Source: Rhizobiaceae bacterium
GTDB lineage: Bacteria > Pseudomonadota > Alphaproteobacteria > Rhizobiales > Rhizobiaceae
Direction: 5' to 3'
Length of the DNA stretch: 64,000 nt
Assembly: GCA_029212415.1 (NCBI GenBank)
Contig: JARGOF010000004.1
Location: 1-64,000 of the forward strand
Every line of letters begins with the position of its first letter. Within the stretch, counting starts at the first letter, position 1. The position numbers and the translations under genes were made by a program. Under the pieces are notes generated by a model. It saw only the letters and a list, made by a program, of their open reading frames with translations, made no database searches and was not told where the DNA came from. Positions 1-9,100 of the stretch are shown here, piece by piece.

Positions 1-95
1 CAGAGACCAGAGAAAATGGAACGAAAATATGGCTTGATCACAACGGATACTCTAATATTGCAGCGACGTCTCAATCACAATGAGGAGATTTTACA

Positions 96-329
96 ATGGA
101 AATCGATACCGACAAGATAGACGATGCGGCTCTGGCGCTCTTGTGGCTGACCCTGCACGATGATCGGCGTGCCTGGAAAGGGTTCGACTGGGACATACTC
201 GATCGATTGCACAGCAAGGGGCTGATCTTCGAGCCGGTTGGCAGGGCAAAATCCGTTGCACTGAGCGATGAAGGACTGGAGCGGGCGGAAGCCTTGTTTG
301 AAGCCATGTTCACCCGCCCGGAAGCCTGA
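96..329 (+). CDS. DUF6429 family small protein
   Basis: A 77-residue acidic protein that resembles the DUF6429 family of short alphaproteobacterial proteins, judged from the N-terminal pattern MEIDTDKIDDAALALLWLTL and the central RRAWKGFDWD. It has no signal peptide or membrane segment. The start is supported by GAGGAG about nine bases upstream. The family has no established function; the fold may be a small winged-helix-like domain, which is a guess. It stands alone, ending 98 bases before the convergent crotonase gene. Confidence 0.75.
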   Translation: MEIDTDKIDDAALALLWLTLHDDRRAWKGFDWDILDRLHSKGLIFEPVGRAKSVALSDEGLERAEALFEAMFTRPEA

Positions 330-427
330 TCAACGGATGATCATTTGATTGCCGTTTCCACGCGCTATGCGGCCTGAATTTGCAGCAGCCGCATTCAGCA
401 ACGGGCCGCGATTTGCACGGGTCCGCC

Positions 428-1201
428 TCAGGCCTTTTTCTTGCGCGCCATGAAGGCTTCGAAAGCCGCGCGCGCTTCAGGCGAAGACAGACGCTCTGTA
501 AACAGGGCCGATTCCTCTTTCATGCGCGTTATGGCTGCTTCCCGTGTGGTTTTGCGCAGCAAGTCGCGCGCCATTTGCATGGCCTGTGGCGGCTTGGATG
601 CAATGTTTGCCGCAGCGGCAAGTGTCTCGTTTTCAAGCTGCTCTTCGCTAACAACCTTGTAGATCAGGCCAGCGTCGCGCGCTTCCTCGGCGGAAAAGCC
701 GATACCGGCTGCCAGCATGGCAAAGGCCCGCTGATGGCCCATGGCCATCGGACCCAGCAGGCTGGAAGCTGCCTCGGGAACCAGAGCCAGGTCTACAAAG
801 GGTGTGCGAAATTCTGACCGCGGCGTCGCAAAGGTCAGGTCACAATGAAAATTCAGGGTAGTTCCAACCCCGATGGCCAATCCGTCAACCCCGGCAATCA
901 GCGGTTTCTTAAGGCTGGCCAGCGCTGCCAGGAACTTGCCGACTTCGCCCTCCGATACGCGTCCGGAGATCGCGTAGCCAAGAAAATCCTGCATATCATT
1001 ACCGGCAGTGAAACAACCGGACGTGCCCAACATGACGTGAACCCGCACCGTATCATCGGCCTCGGCTGACTGCAGTGCCTCGACCATGGTGCCATACATG
1101 GCCTGGGTAAAAGCATTCATTTTTTCCGGTCGGTTGAACCTTATAATCTGTACTGCGCCGCCATAGGCTTCCGGCCGTTCGATCAGGATGGGTTCACTCA
1201 T
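428..1201 (-). CDS. Enoyl-CoA hydratase/isomerase family protein (crotonase)
   Basis: A 257-residue crotonase-fold enzyme, which should act on an acyl-CoA thioester in the cytoplasm in fatty-acid or related acyl-CoA breakdown. The two oxyanion-hole segments are visible: AGND at residues 66-69 and GLAIGVG at 107-113. A Glu in the VPEAAS stretch (about 143) lies where the acid/base Glu of hydratases and isomerases is found. Length is normal. GGGAG lies seven bases before the ATG. It follows an acyl-CoA dehydrogenase gene on the same strand with a 52-base gap, so the two are probably co-transcribed. The exact substrate cannot be told; many such genes are mislabelled carnitinyl-CoA dehydratase. 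Confidence 0.88.
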   Translation of the reverse strand: MSEPILIERPEAYGGAVQIIRFNRPEKMNAFTQAMYGTMVEALQSAEADDTVRVHVMLGTSGCFTAGNDMQDFLGYAISGRVSEGEVGKFLAALASLKKPLIAGVDGLAIGVGTTLNFHCDLTFATPRSEFRTPFVDLALVPEAASSLLGPMAMGHQRAFAMLAAGIGFSAEEARDAGLIYKVVSEEQLENETLAAAANIASKPPQAMQMARDLLRKTTREAAITRMKEESALFTERLSSPEARAAFEAFMARKKKA

Positions 1202-1253
1202 AATATTCTCCCTTCGGGGAATCCCCTCCCCGGTCTTGGCGTCGTGTCAGTGA

Positions 1254-3038
1254 CTATTTCAGTGCAGCGCGGGCACCCAGCAGGCTTGTGGAGCCGTGCA
1301 TGACCGCATCGCGCAATGCCGCCGTTTCGGCAAGCATATTTTCAGCGCAAAAGCGGCAAAGTGCGATCCGGGCACTGTCATCGCCAGTCTCGACAAGGGC
1401 GCCCTTGGCAAGGTAGGTGGCTCCGGCAGCGAGCCCAAACAGGCGCTGATAGGGTGTTGCCCCGGCCAGCGCTTCGGCCATGCGTCCGTTCTGCAACGCC
1501 TGAAGCAGCCAGCCGGTTGCCTCGGTCAGATCGGAAAGAGCGCTCTTCAGCCTGTCGGCAGTCAGGCCAAATTCAGGACTGTTCTTGCCTGCAACCTGCG
1601 CTGCAATGTCTTTCAACTCGTCAATATAGCCTGTGATGTGTTCACCGCCCGATTGCGACAGCTTACGGGTCACAAGATCAATGGCCTGAATACCATTGGT
1701 TCCTTCATAGATCGGCGCAATGCGTGCATCGCGCAGCAGTCTGGCAGCGCCGGTCTCTTCGATGAAGCCCATGCCGCCATGCACCTGAACGCCAATGGAT
1801 GCGGCCTGGACGCCAATGTCCGTGGAAAAGGCCTTGGCCACGGGCGTCAGCAGATTTGCCCGTTCCCTCCAATGGCGTGCGATGTCCGCTTCGCCGCGTT
1901 CTGCAGCGCTGTCTGCCATGTCTATGGCATGGGCACAGCTATAGGCAATCGAGCGGGACGCCTGGATCAGGGCCTTCATGGTCAGAAGATCCCTTTGAAT
2001 ATCCGGATGCTCGATAATCGGGCTCATGCCTTCGCCCTGCCAGCCGGGCGCACGGCCCTGGGTGCGCTCCTGAGCATAGTCCAGCGCCTTTTGATAGGCT
2101 GCTTCCGCAACCGCGACACCCTGAATGCCGACATTCAACCGGGCATTGTTCATCATGGTGAACATGCAGGCCAGGCCGCGATTTTCCTCACCGATGACCC
2201 AGCCGATGGCGCCCGGCGTCTCGCCGAATTTGCCATCACCATAAATCATTGTGCAGGTTGGAGATCCGTGAATGCCCAGCTTGTGTTCCACGCCGTTGCA
2301 AAACAGGTCATTGCGTGCACCCAGGGTGCCATCATCGTTGACCAGGAACTTGGGAACCAGAAAAAGCGAAATGCCCTTCGTTCCAGCCGGTGCATCGGGA
2401 AGCCGCGCCAGCACCAGATGGATGATATTGTCGGCAAAATCATGTTCGCCATAGGTAATGTAAATCTTCTGACCAAAAATCCGATAGGACCCGTCATCAT
2501 TGCGCTCGGCGCGCGCTTTCAGTGCCGCAAGGTCTGAGCCGGCTGCCGGTTCCGTCAGATTCATCGTGCCTGTCCACACACCGGAAATCAGTTTTTCCAG
2601 ATAGAGATGTTTCAGATCATCCGATGCATGGGCGCTCAAGGCCTCGACGGCACCCATGGTCAGCAGCGAACACAGGCTGAACGCCATGGAACTTGAATTC
2701 CACATTTCGTTTGTCGCAACAGACAACATGGTCGGCAGGCCCTGGCCACCGTATTCCGGCGTGCCGGTCAGGCTGTTCCATCCGCCTGATATCCAGTTTT
2801 GATAGAGTTCACTCCAGCCTTCCGGTGTCGTGACCTCGGCATCCTTGAGGGGTGTGCCCTTCTCACCATTGGGTGCCAGAGGCGCCATTTCTTCAGAGGC
2901 AAACCGGCCGGCTTCCGCCAAGATGGCATCAACAAGGTCATCCGACAGGTCACCCAAGTGGCCTGCATCCATGGCCTCCTGCATACCGGCAACATGTTTC
3001 AGGGTGAAGGCGATGTCATCGACCGGTGCACGATACAT
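1254..3038 (-). CDS. Acyl-CoA dehydrogenase, DmdC-like
   Basis: A 594-residue flavin acyl-CoA dehydrogenase with the extra C-terminal domain of the long (about 600-residue) subfamily that includes 3-methylmercaptopropionyl-CoA dehydrogenase DmdC. The start MYRAPVDD is typical of that group. The catalytic Glu is in IYEGTNGIQ, and the central flavin region contains TEPAAGSDLA. I chose the ATG at 3038 because GAGGAG precedes it by seven bases; an in-frame upstream start adds 23 residues with no family resemblance. DmdC acts in DMSP demethylation, but paralogues serve general acyl-CoA oxidation, so the substrate is open. It leads a two-gene operon with the crotonase and has a LiuR-like palindrome upstream. 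Confidence 0.88.
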   Translation of the reverse strand: MYRAPVDDIAFTLKHVAGMQEAMDAGHLGDLSDDLVDAILAEAGRFASEEMAPLAPNGEKGTPLKDAEVTTPEGWSELYQNWISGGWNSLTGTPEYGGQGLPTMLSVATNEMWNSSSMAFSLCSLLTMGAVEALSAHASDDLKHLYLEKLISGVWTGTMNLTEPAAGSDLAALKARAERNDDGSYRIFGQKIYITYGEHDFADNIIHLVLARLPDAPAGTKGISLFLVPKFLVNDDGTLGARNDLFCNGVEHKLGIHGSPTCTMIYGDGKFGETPGAIGWVIGEENRGLACMFTMMNNARLNVGIQGVAVAEAAYQKALDYAQERTQGRAPGWQGEGMSPIIEHPDIQRDLLTMKALIQASRSIAYSCAHAIDMADSAAERGEADIARHWRERANLLTPVAKAFSTDIGVQAASIGVQVHGGMGFIEETGAARLLRDARIAPIYEGTNGIQAIDLVTRKLSQSGGEHITGYIDELKDIAAQVAGKNSPEFGLTADRLKSALSDLTEATGWLLQALQNGRMAEALAGATPYQRLFGLAAGATYLAKGALVETGDDSARIALCRFCAENMLAETAALRDAVMHGSTSLLGARAALK

Positions 3039-3129
3039 GGGCAGCTCCTCTGGCTGGAAGACGATCTCTTTGGAGCCGGGCCAATCACGGCGGTCCGGCG
3101 TGAGCAATTGCGCAATTTGCTAGGTTATT

Positions 3130-3145
3130 TTTACGTAAACGTCAA
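3130..3145. promoter_or_regulatory. LiuR-like operator palindrome
   Basis: TTTACGTAAACGTCAA is a 16-base inverted repeat of form TTnACGT-nn-ACGTnAA. It resembles the operators described for LiuR, a MerR-family regulator of branched-chain amino acid and fatty acid breakdown in proteobacteria. It lies about 90 bases upstream of the acyl-CoA dehydrogenase start and about 100 bases before the divergent Sua5 gene. No liuR gene is in the window. The assignment rests on memory of the motif. Confidence 0.5.
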
Positions 3146-3246
3146 TTAAAATTCACCCCTTTGCAAGGCCCGACTTTAAAGTGTTTGCCTGGCCATTGAG
3201 CATCCGAAGGAAGCCTGATATTTGCTGGCTAAATCTGGTGTTTGCA

Positions 3247-4218
3247 ATGAATGTCTTGAAAATCGGCGACAATAAGATTCTGGCCATGGACAGGGCCTGC
3301 ACTGTCCTGTCGGCAGGCCAGCTGATCGCGCTGCCGACCGAAACGGTCTATGGGCTTGCAGCCGATGCCACCAATGGCGAGGCTGTGGCCCGTATCTTCG
3401 AGGTCAAGGGGCGTCCACGTTTCAATCCTCTGATCTGCCACATGAGCGGTGTGGAAATGGCCAAACGCTATGTGCATTTCGATGAGATGGCATTGCGCCT
3501 TGCAGAGATCTTCTGGCCCGGACCACTGACACTCGTTTTGCCATTGAAGCCCGATAGCCCGATCCATCCTTTGACAAGCGCCGGACTGGAAACGCTTGCG
3601 GTCAGGGTTCCAACCGGTTTCGCCCGCGAACTTATCGCCCGCTATGACCATCCGCTTGCCGCACCAAGCGCCAATACATCGGGCAAGGTCAGCCCGACAA
3701 CGGCGGCCCATGTCGCGGCAGACCTTGGAGAAAAGGTGCAACTGATCCTGGACGGTGGGCCGGCCAGCATTGGCCTGGAATCCACCATCGTCAAAATGGG
3801 TGATGAGGGCCTTGAACTTTTGCGACCGGGCGGACTGGCAAGTGAGGATATCGAACAGGCCATGGGCGTGACCCTGAAACGCCGAACAGGGACAGCACCA
3901 ATCATCGAGGCACCCGGCATGCTGCGTTCACACTATGCGCCGTCGGCGCCATTGCAGATGAATGCAGAATTTGCCGAACCCGGGGATGCGGTCATTCGTT
4001 TTGCCGGCCAGGAGGTGCCCGGCGACGCGCAGGCAGCGATCATTCTCGATCTCAGCCCGACGGGCGATCTGCGGGAGGCTGCGGCCAATCTTTTCGATTA
4101 TATCAAATGCGCCGATGCGGCCACCGACAAGCATATCTGTGTCGCACCGATTGCACCAACAGGCCTTGGCGAAGCCATCAATGACCGCCTGCAGCGCGCT
4201 GCTGCGCCACGACCATGA
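3247..4218 (+). CDS. Threonylcarbamoyl-AMP synthase, Sua5/YrdC/YwlC type
   Basis: A 323-residue two-domain Sua5-type enzyme. It makes threonylcarbamoyl-AMP from threonine, bicarbonate and ATP, the first step of the t6A37 modification of ANN-decoding tRNAs. The YrdC domain shows LPTETVYGLAADA (29-41), KGRPRFNPL (54-62) and SANTSGKVSPT (141-151). The Sua5 linker PGMLRSHYAPSAPL (223-236) leads into the C-terminal domain. I use the internal ATG at 3247; an in-frame start 66 bases upstream adds residues that do not match the family. It stands divergent from the acyl-CoA dehydrogenase gene and 85 bases before the flavoprotein gene. Confidence 0.93.
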   Translation: MNVLKIGDNKILAMDRACTVLSAGQLIALPTETVYGLAADATNGEAVARIFEVKGRPRFNPLICHMSGVEMAKRYVHFDEMALRLAEIFWPGPLTLVLPLKPDSPIHPLTSAGLETLAVRVPTGFARELIARYDHPLAAPSANTSGKVSPTTAAHVAADLGEKVQLILDGGPASIGLESTIVKMGDEGLELLRPGGLASEDIEQAMGVTLKRRTGTAPIIEAPGMLRSHYAPSAPLQMNAEFAEPGDAVIRFAGQEVPGDAQAAIILDLSPTGDLREAAANLFDYIKCADAATDKHICVAPIAPTGLGEAINDRLQRAAAPRP

Positions 4219-4303
4219 ATTGACCGTTGCACCGGTGCAAATTGCGCCGGGCACCGAAAGACCAACGCTGTTTGAAACAGCCTGCGAACATCAAGAGATA
4301 CAC

Positions 4304-5722
4304 ATGAGCAAAGAAGACACATTGAACCGGTTTGCTGCGATTGTCGGAGAAAAATATACGTTGCGCAAAGCCGAGGACATTGCGCCCTTTTTGAAAGAAC
4401 CCCGCGGGCTTTTTCATGGCACATCGCCCATGGTTCTCAGGCCCGGCAGCGTCGACGAGGTCTCGCAGATCCTGGCATTGGCCACCAGCACCGGCACGCC
4501 TGTCGTGCCCCAGGCCGGCAATACCGGCCATACGGGCGGCCAGGTTCCTCTGGAAGGCAGCGACCAGGTGATCGTATCGCTATCGCGCTTGAACACGATC
4601 CGAGATATCGACCTGGCGGGCAATGCCATGACCGTGGAAGCAGGCTGTATTCTCGATGCCATTCATCAGGCGGCGCATGGGGTCGACCGGATGTTTCCGC
4701 TTTCACTTGGCTCTCAGGGCTCCTGCCAGATTGGTGGGAACCTGTCCACAAATGCTGGCGGAACAGCGGTGCTTGCCTATGGAAATTCGCGGCAATTGTG
4801 CCTCGGTCTGGAAGTCGTTCTGCCCACCGGCGAAATATGGAACGGGCTACGCAGCCTGAAGAAAGACAACACAGGGTATGATCTGCGCGACCTGTTCATT
4901 GGCGCAGAAGGAACCCTGGGCATCATCACTGCAGCCGTCATCAGACTATTTCCGATACCAGCCGGCCAACAGGTTGCTGTTGCCGGCCTGAAAAGCCCGG
5001 CAGACGCCCTGACATTGTTCAACCTTGCCCATCACAAATGCGGGAATGCGCTGACCGGCTTTGAGCTCATGCCGCGCCTCGGCATGGAGTTCACCACCGC
5101 CCATATCCCCGGCAACCGTGATCCGCTGGAGAGCGCCCATCCATGGTATGTTTTGATCGACATCTCGTCGGGCCAGTCCGAAGAAGCTGCCGATGCTTTG
5201 CTGCAAGGCATTCTGGAGGAGGCCTTTGAAAGCGATCTCGTGCAGGACGCGGTGATTGCCCAATCCGAGGCCCAGCGCCAGGCGATCTGGAAGCTGCGGG
5301 AATCCATGTCGGAATCACAAAAACCTGAGGGCGCTTCCCTGAAACATGATATTTCGGTTCCTGTCGCGTCGATCCCCCAATTCATGGCAGAAGCCGATGC
5401 TGCAGTTCTGCACGCGATGCCGGATGCGCGCATGGTTGCCTTTGGACATATGGGGGATGGCAATATCCACTATAATATTTCCCAGCCCAAGGATGTCCCC
5501 GCCGAGCCCTTCCTTGCCAGACGCCATGAGATTAATGAAATCGTTCATGGCATCGTCCTGAAGTTTAACGGATCAATCTCTGCGGAGCATGGCATAGGAC
5601 AACTCAAGCGCGACAAACTTGCCGAAGTTCGCGAGCCAATTGAGATGGATCTGATGCGGCGGGTCAAAATGGCCTTTGATCCGGCAGGCATTATGAATCC
5701 CGGCAAGGTGATCACGGTCTGA
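4304..5722 (+). CDS. FAD-binding oxidoreductase, GlcD/D-2-hydroxyacid dehydrogenase type
   Basis: A 472-residue flavoprotein of the vanillyl-alcohol oxidase/GlcD superfamily, which oxidises D-2-hydroxy acids such as D-lactate, glycolate or D-2-hydroxyglutarate. The FAD-binding domain shows AGNTGHTGGQVPLEG (71-85) and QIGGNLSTNAGG (142-153). The C-terminal domain has GHMGDGNIHYN (about 380-390) and SAEHGIGQLK (about 425-434), the usual substrate and metal-binding stretches. The ATG at 4304 has AAGAGA upstream. A longer in-frame reading overlaps the previous gene and is not used. There are no glcE or glcF partners nearby, so it probably works as a single-subunit dehydrogenase. Confidence 0.9.
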   Translation: MSKEDTLNRFAAIVGEKYTLRKAEDIAPFLKEPRGLFHGTSPMVLRPGSVDEVSQILALATSTGTPVVPQAGNTGHTGGQVPLEGSDQVIVSLSRLNTIRDIDLAGNAMTVEAGCILDAIHQAAHGVDRMFPLSLGSQGSCQIGGNLSTNAGGTAVLAYGNSRQLCLGLEVVLPTGEIWNGLRSLKKDNTGYDLRDLFIGAEGTLGIITAAVIRLFPIPAGQQVAVAGLKSPADALTLFNLAHHKCGNALTGFELMPRLGMEFTTAHIPGNRDPLESAHPWYVLIDISSGQSEEAADALLQGILEEAFESDLVQDAVIAQSEAQRQAIWKLRESMSESQKPEGASLKHDISVPVASIPQFMAEADAAVLHAMPDARMVAFGHMGDGNIHYNISQPKDVPAEPFLARRHEINEIVHGIVLKFNGSISAEHGIGQLKRDKLAEVREPIEMDLMRRVKMAFDPAGIMNPGKVITV

Positions 5723-5946
5723 AACGCCGGAAAACCGGGCCATACAGGCCCGTATCAACGATCCGAAATATTTTGTTAAAACTCCCTTATGGTCGGTTTC
5801 CTTTTGCTAACCATTTACAACAACAGGATTTTCTTAACCTTAGATTTTAAGATCGGTGGAAGTGAATTCGCCTAAGCTCCAGTCTTCAAGAGGACATAAG
5901 TCCCGGTACGGAAACATCCGGCTCTCAGAAGAGACAGAGGCAAAAA

Positions 5947-6510
5947 ATGAATTCACTGCGCAAACCAGCCTGGGCTGGCGACGAACTGCGACTTGACCCC
6001 GGGCGCTTCCCGCAACAGGTCACCTATGCATCCCGGCATGATCAGGATGGCGTCACCTTTACCGTAGACAAGCGCGGCGCCGTGCTGCGCAAGATCCTGC
6101 CGCAAAGCGGTCTGCCCCTTTCCATTGCCCTGCCTGTGCGGGCATTCAAGGGAATTGCCGCGCGCGCCATGGACCATGGAGATGGAACCGTGACTGTCAC
6201 GCTGGAACTGCATCATGAAGACAGCGAACTGTGTGTTCCGCTGTTGGTGGCTCATGATCTGGCGGATATCGCAGCAGATTGGCATTCGTGGTCTGAAGTC
6301 TACAATCTGCCCATGCTGATGATTGAAGCTGATGGAAAGGCAAAACCTCTGGATGACCAATTGGGTCAGATAAAAACCAGATCCATCAAGCCCCGCCGTC
6401 GCCAGTCACTGATGGGGACACGCCGTCCGCGTTTTCTCGTGCGTCGACGCACTGGAGCAATGGGCGTGCGCATGGTTATCAAAGGCGACGAAATCATCGC
6501 CCGCAGTTGA
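5947..6510 (+). CDS. DUF6101 family protein
   Basis: A 187-residue protein I match to DUF6101, a family seen mainly in Rhizobiales, from the N-terminal AWAGDELRLDP and the overall layout. The first 130 residues look like an all-beta PilZ-like fold. The last 50 are very basic (RRRQS, RRPRF, RRRTG), suggesting nucleic-acid or acidic-surface binding, which is inference. No signal peptide or membrane helix is present. AGAGACAGAGG lies upstream of the ATG. It is a single-gene unit preceded by 224 bases of AT-rich upstream DNA. Confidence 0.7.
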   Translation: MNSLRKPAWAGDELRLDPGRFPQQVTYASRHDQDGVTFTVDKRGAVLRKILPQSGLPLSIALPVRAFKGIAARAMDHGDGTVTVTLELHHEDSELCVPLLVAHDLADIAADWHSWSEVYNLPMLMIEADGKAKPLDDQLGQIKTRSIKPRRRQSLMGTRRPRFLVRRRTGAMGVRMVIKGDEIIARS

Positions 6511-7081
6511 TGCGCATCCGAAAGATCATTGCGTGACTGGATAGGCAAACCGCATTGCGGGCAAAGGCCCTCTCCTAATAAAATGATTCACCAAACGAAA
6601 TCCAAGTGCTTGTTTCAAGTGCTTTTTCTCCGGAAGGCAATTCTGTTGTTTTCCGGAGCTTTTCAGCTTGCAGGTGGGTATCGACTGACCTGCTGAAACT
6701 GTGTTGGTTCGTCTCCGCGTCCCGCCTTAAGAGCATGTCTGTTTCTCCATTGCGCCCTTGATACCGATTCCCGCAGGAATGGATCACCGGGCCCGGATAG
6801 ACAGACAGGCTCTCCCTGCCATTTTTCTTTGCTGTCACCACCGAACGCATGTCCGTGTTCTTCGCCGTGTTTTCGCACGCCTTGTTTTCGAAACACCAGC
6901 ACAAAGCTGCCAGGCATCTTGGATCTGTCCCTGCCGCGCAGAAGTTCAACCCGAAATGCAAACTATAGTGGGCGATGTATTTTGTAGTACCATCGCGCAA
7001 AATCACTGTAAGATGGCTTCCTGTGCAAAGAATTGACCGTGTCAGCATGCGCGGCAAAAACTGAATTTTACACGACCAGGA
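6511..7081. other. 570-base intergenic stretch, no protein gene seen
   Basis: No convincing coding sequence lies here on either strand; a long minus-strand reading across it has no family resemblance and is antisense to the CDF gene. It contains a hairpin (separate entry) and just after it a second inverted repeat in which GCAGGT and ACCTGC pair around 6670-6700. The two adjacent stems could belong to a small RNA, but I recognise no known family. Confidence 0.4.
6628..6665 (+). terminator. Candidate Rho-independent terminator
   Basis: CTCCGGAA (6628-6635) pairs exactly with TTCCGGAG (6651-6658) across a 15-base loop, followed by CTTTTC. It lies about 120 bases after the DUF6101 stop codon and could end that transcript or a small RNA. 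The T run is short. Confidence 0.5.
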
Positions 7082-8038
7082 GTGAAAACCATCGCTGCTC
7101 ATCAATCCAAGAAGGTCATCTACGCGGCCCTGGCCGGGAACACGTTGATTGCGATCTGCAAATTCATCGCTGCCGGGCTGACCGGTTCTTCGGCAATGCT
7201 GTCGGAGGCCATCCACTCCGTGGTGGATTCGGGCAACCAGATCCTGTTGCTCTACGGCATCAAACGGGCCAAGCAACAGCCGGATGAAAAACATCCCTTC
7301 GGTTACGGTATGGAGTTGTACTTCTGGACCTTTGTTGTCGCCATCATGATCTTTGCCATCGGGGCAGGCCTGTCCTTCTATGAGGGCATCAAGCATGTTT
7401 TGAACCCTGAACCGATGGGCGACCCCACGGTAAATTATGTCATCTTGATACTCAGCATGGTGTTTGAGGGTGCCGCATGGATGGTGGCCTATAAGGCGTT
7501 CAACAAGGAACGGGGCGACGCGCCCTTTTTCCAGGCCATCCGCCATTCCAAGGACCCGACCATCTTCACCGTGCTGTTTGAAGACAGTGCAGCCATGATC
7601 GGACTGATAATTGCCCTTATGGGTGTCGCCGGCAGCCACATCTTCGGCATCCATGAACTTGATGGGCTCGCCTCCATCGGCATCGGTATCGTACTGGCAG
7701 GGGTCGCCATTCTGCTTGCGACCGAAAGCAAAGGACTCCTGATTGGTGAGGGCGCTGATCCTCTGATCGTCGGGGACATACGCGCCATGTTTGCAGCGGA
7801 CAAACGGATAAGCAAGACCAACGAAATTCTGACCATGCATCTGGGCCCCAATGAAATCCTGCTCAATGCCAGCTTTGATTTTATCGATGGACTTCCGGCG
7901 GAGGTCGTCGAGGCATCCATCTCCGAGTTCGAGCGGAAGATCAAGGAGCGCTTTCCAGCCATTCGCCGCATCTTCATCGAGGCACAGGGATGGCGCGCCC
8001 ATGCGGCCGATGCCAATGGCGCGCAAACGGAGAGCTGA
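7082..8038 (+). CDS. Cation diffusion facilitator family transporter
   Basis: A 318-residue inner-membrane CDF transporter, expected to export Zn2+, Fe2+ or a similar divalent cation in exchange for protons. Membrane segments cover about residues 12-210 and a cytoplasmic domain follows. The metal-site pattern HSVVD (45-49) is in helix 2, and a second acidic site is in FEDSAAMIG of helix 5. The helix-1 stretch YAALAGNTLIA is typical. The start is a GTG at 7082 with AGG close upstream, so the spacing is poor and the start is uncertain. The stop codon is immediately followed by the ATG of the zntB-like gene, so the two are translationally coupled. Confidence 0.9.
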   Translation: MKTIAAHQSKKVIYAALAGNTLIAICKFIAAGLTGSSAMLSEAIHSVVDSGNQILLLYGIKRAKQQPDEKHPFGYGMELYFWTFVVAIMIFAIGAGLSFYEGIKHVLNPEPMGDPTVNYVILILSMVFEGAAWMVAYKAFNKERGDAPFFQAIRHSKDPTIFTVLFEDSAAMIGLIIALMGVAGSHIFGIHELDGLASIGIGIVLAGVAILLATESKGLLIGEGADPLIVGDIRAMFAADKRISKTNEILTMHLGPNEILLNASFDFIDGLPAEVVEASISEFERKIKERFPAIRRIFIEAQGWRAHAADANGAQTES

Positions 8039-9046
8039 ATGCCCGAACCAGCCAAGCCTCCAGAGCAGCCTGTGGAAGACGATGGTCTGCTTTTCGGTTG
8101 CCTGTTGAATGGAGACGGCACCGCGAAGCTGGTGGGCTGGTCTGAGGTGGAGAGCTGGCAGGAAAGCAAGGCACCGCTATGGGTGCATCTGGATCGCGAT
8201 TCACCCCGCGTCCAGCGATGGCTGCGGGACAAAAGCGGTCTGACAGGTGCAACTGTCGAGGCGCTGCTGGCAGAAGAAACCCGACCGCGGGTCTTTCGCG
8301 GCAAGCGCGGATTTGTCACCATCCTGCGCGGCGTCAACACCAACCCGGACGCGGATCCGGAGGATATGGTCGCCATGCGCATGTGGTCTGACGGTCAACG
8401 TGTCATCACCATCCGGCAAAAGAGACTGATGACACCAAGGGACATTTTGGCGCAATTGCTGGAGACGGAAAACGGTCCCAAAAACGCATCCGAGGTCTAT
8501 GAACGTCTGATCCATCGCATCACCGAGCGCATGGCTGTCATCATCGCCTCATTCGATGCCAGACTTGATGATATCGAGGAAAGCCTTGATCTGTCACAGG
8601 CAACAAAGTTGCGCAGGCAATTGTCAGAACTGCGGCACGAGACGGCCATCCTGCGGCGATACATCACGCCGCAAAAGGAAGCGCTCAACAGTCTTTTGAT
8701 TGAGCCGCCGGACTGGTTTGAGGATGAAAGCCGGTTGCGGTTGCGGGAAACCACAGACCGTCTCCTGCGCTATGTGGAAGAAATCGAATCTGCCCGGGAA
8801 CGGGCCATGGTGATCAAGGACGACATCGCCAACCAATTGGCAGAGGCTACAAACAAGACCCTCTACAGTCTGGCGATCATATCTGGCATTTTTCTGCCCC
8901 TGGCCTTTCTCACAGGTCTTCTGGGAATCAATATCGGTGGCATGCCAGGTGTCGAAAACCAAAGCTCCTTCTGGATATTCTGCGGAGCAATGGTGGTGCT
9001 GCTTGGCGTGGAGCTGGTGATTTTCAAGCGCCTGAAGTGGTTTTGA
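8039..9046 (+). CDS. ZntB-like CorA-family divalent cation transporter
   Basis: A 335-residue CorA-superfamily transporter. A large cytoplasmic domain (1-270) with a coiled coil is followed by two C-terminal membrane helices. The signature after helix 1 is GIN (296-298), as in ZntB zinc transporters, rather than the GMN of CorA magnesium channels. The C terminus is basic (FKRLKWF). It begins directly after the stop of the CDF gene. A CDF exporter plus a ZntB-type transporter suggests a zinc-handling pair. The direction of ZntB transport (uptake or efflux) is debated in the literature. Confidence 0.88.
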   Translation: MPEPAKPPEQPVEDDGLLFGCLLNGDGTAKLVGWSEVESWQESKAPLWVHLDRDSPRVQRWLRDKSGLTGATVEALLAEETRPRVFRGKRGFVTILRGVNTNPDADPEDMVAMRMWSDGQRVITIRQKRLMTPRDILAQLLETENGPKNASEVYERLIHRITERMAVIIASFDARLDDIEESLDLSQATKLRRQLSELRHETAILRRYITPQKEALNSLLIEPPDWFEDESRLRLRETTDRLLRYVEEIESARERAMVIKDDIANQLAEATNKTLYSLAIISGIFLPLAFLTGLLGINIGGMPGVENQSSFWIFCGAMVVLLGVELVIFKRLKWF

Positions 9047-9100
9047 TGCATCCGGATCATGTGATGCCGAAACCTTAAACAACATAGACAGGAGACCTGT

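Noticed and set aside
1296-2537. 413-codon plus-strand reading
   Set aside because: It is antisense to the acyl-CoA dehydrogenase gene, shows no family likeness, and its composition fits a shadow frame.
6575-8026. 483-codon minus-strand reading
   Set aside because: It is antisense to the CDF transporter, whose motifs are clear, and matches nothing.
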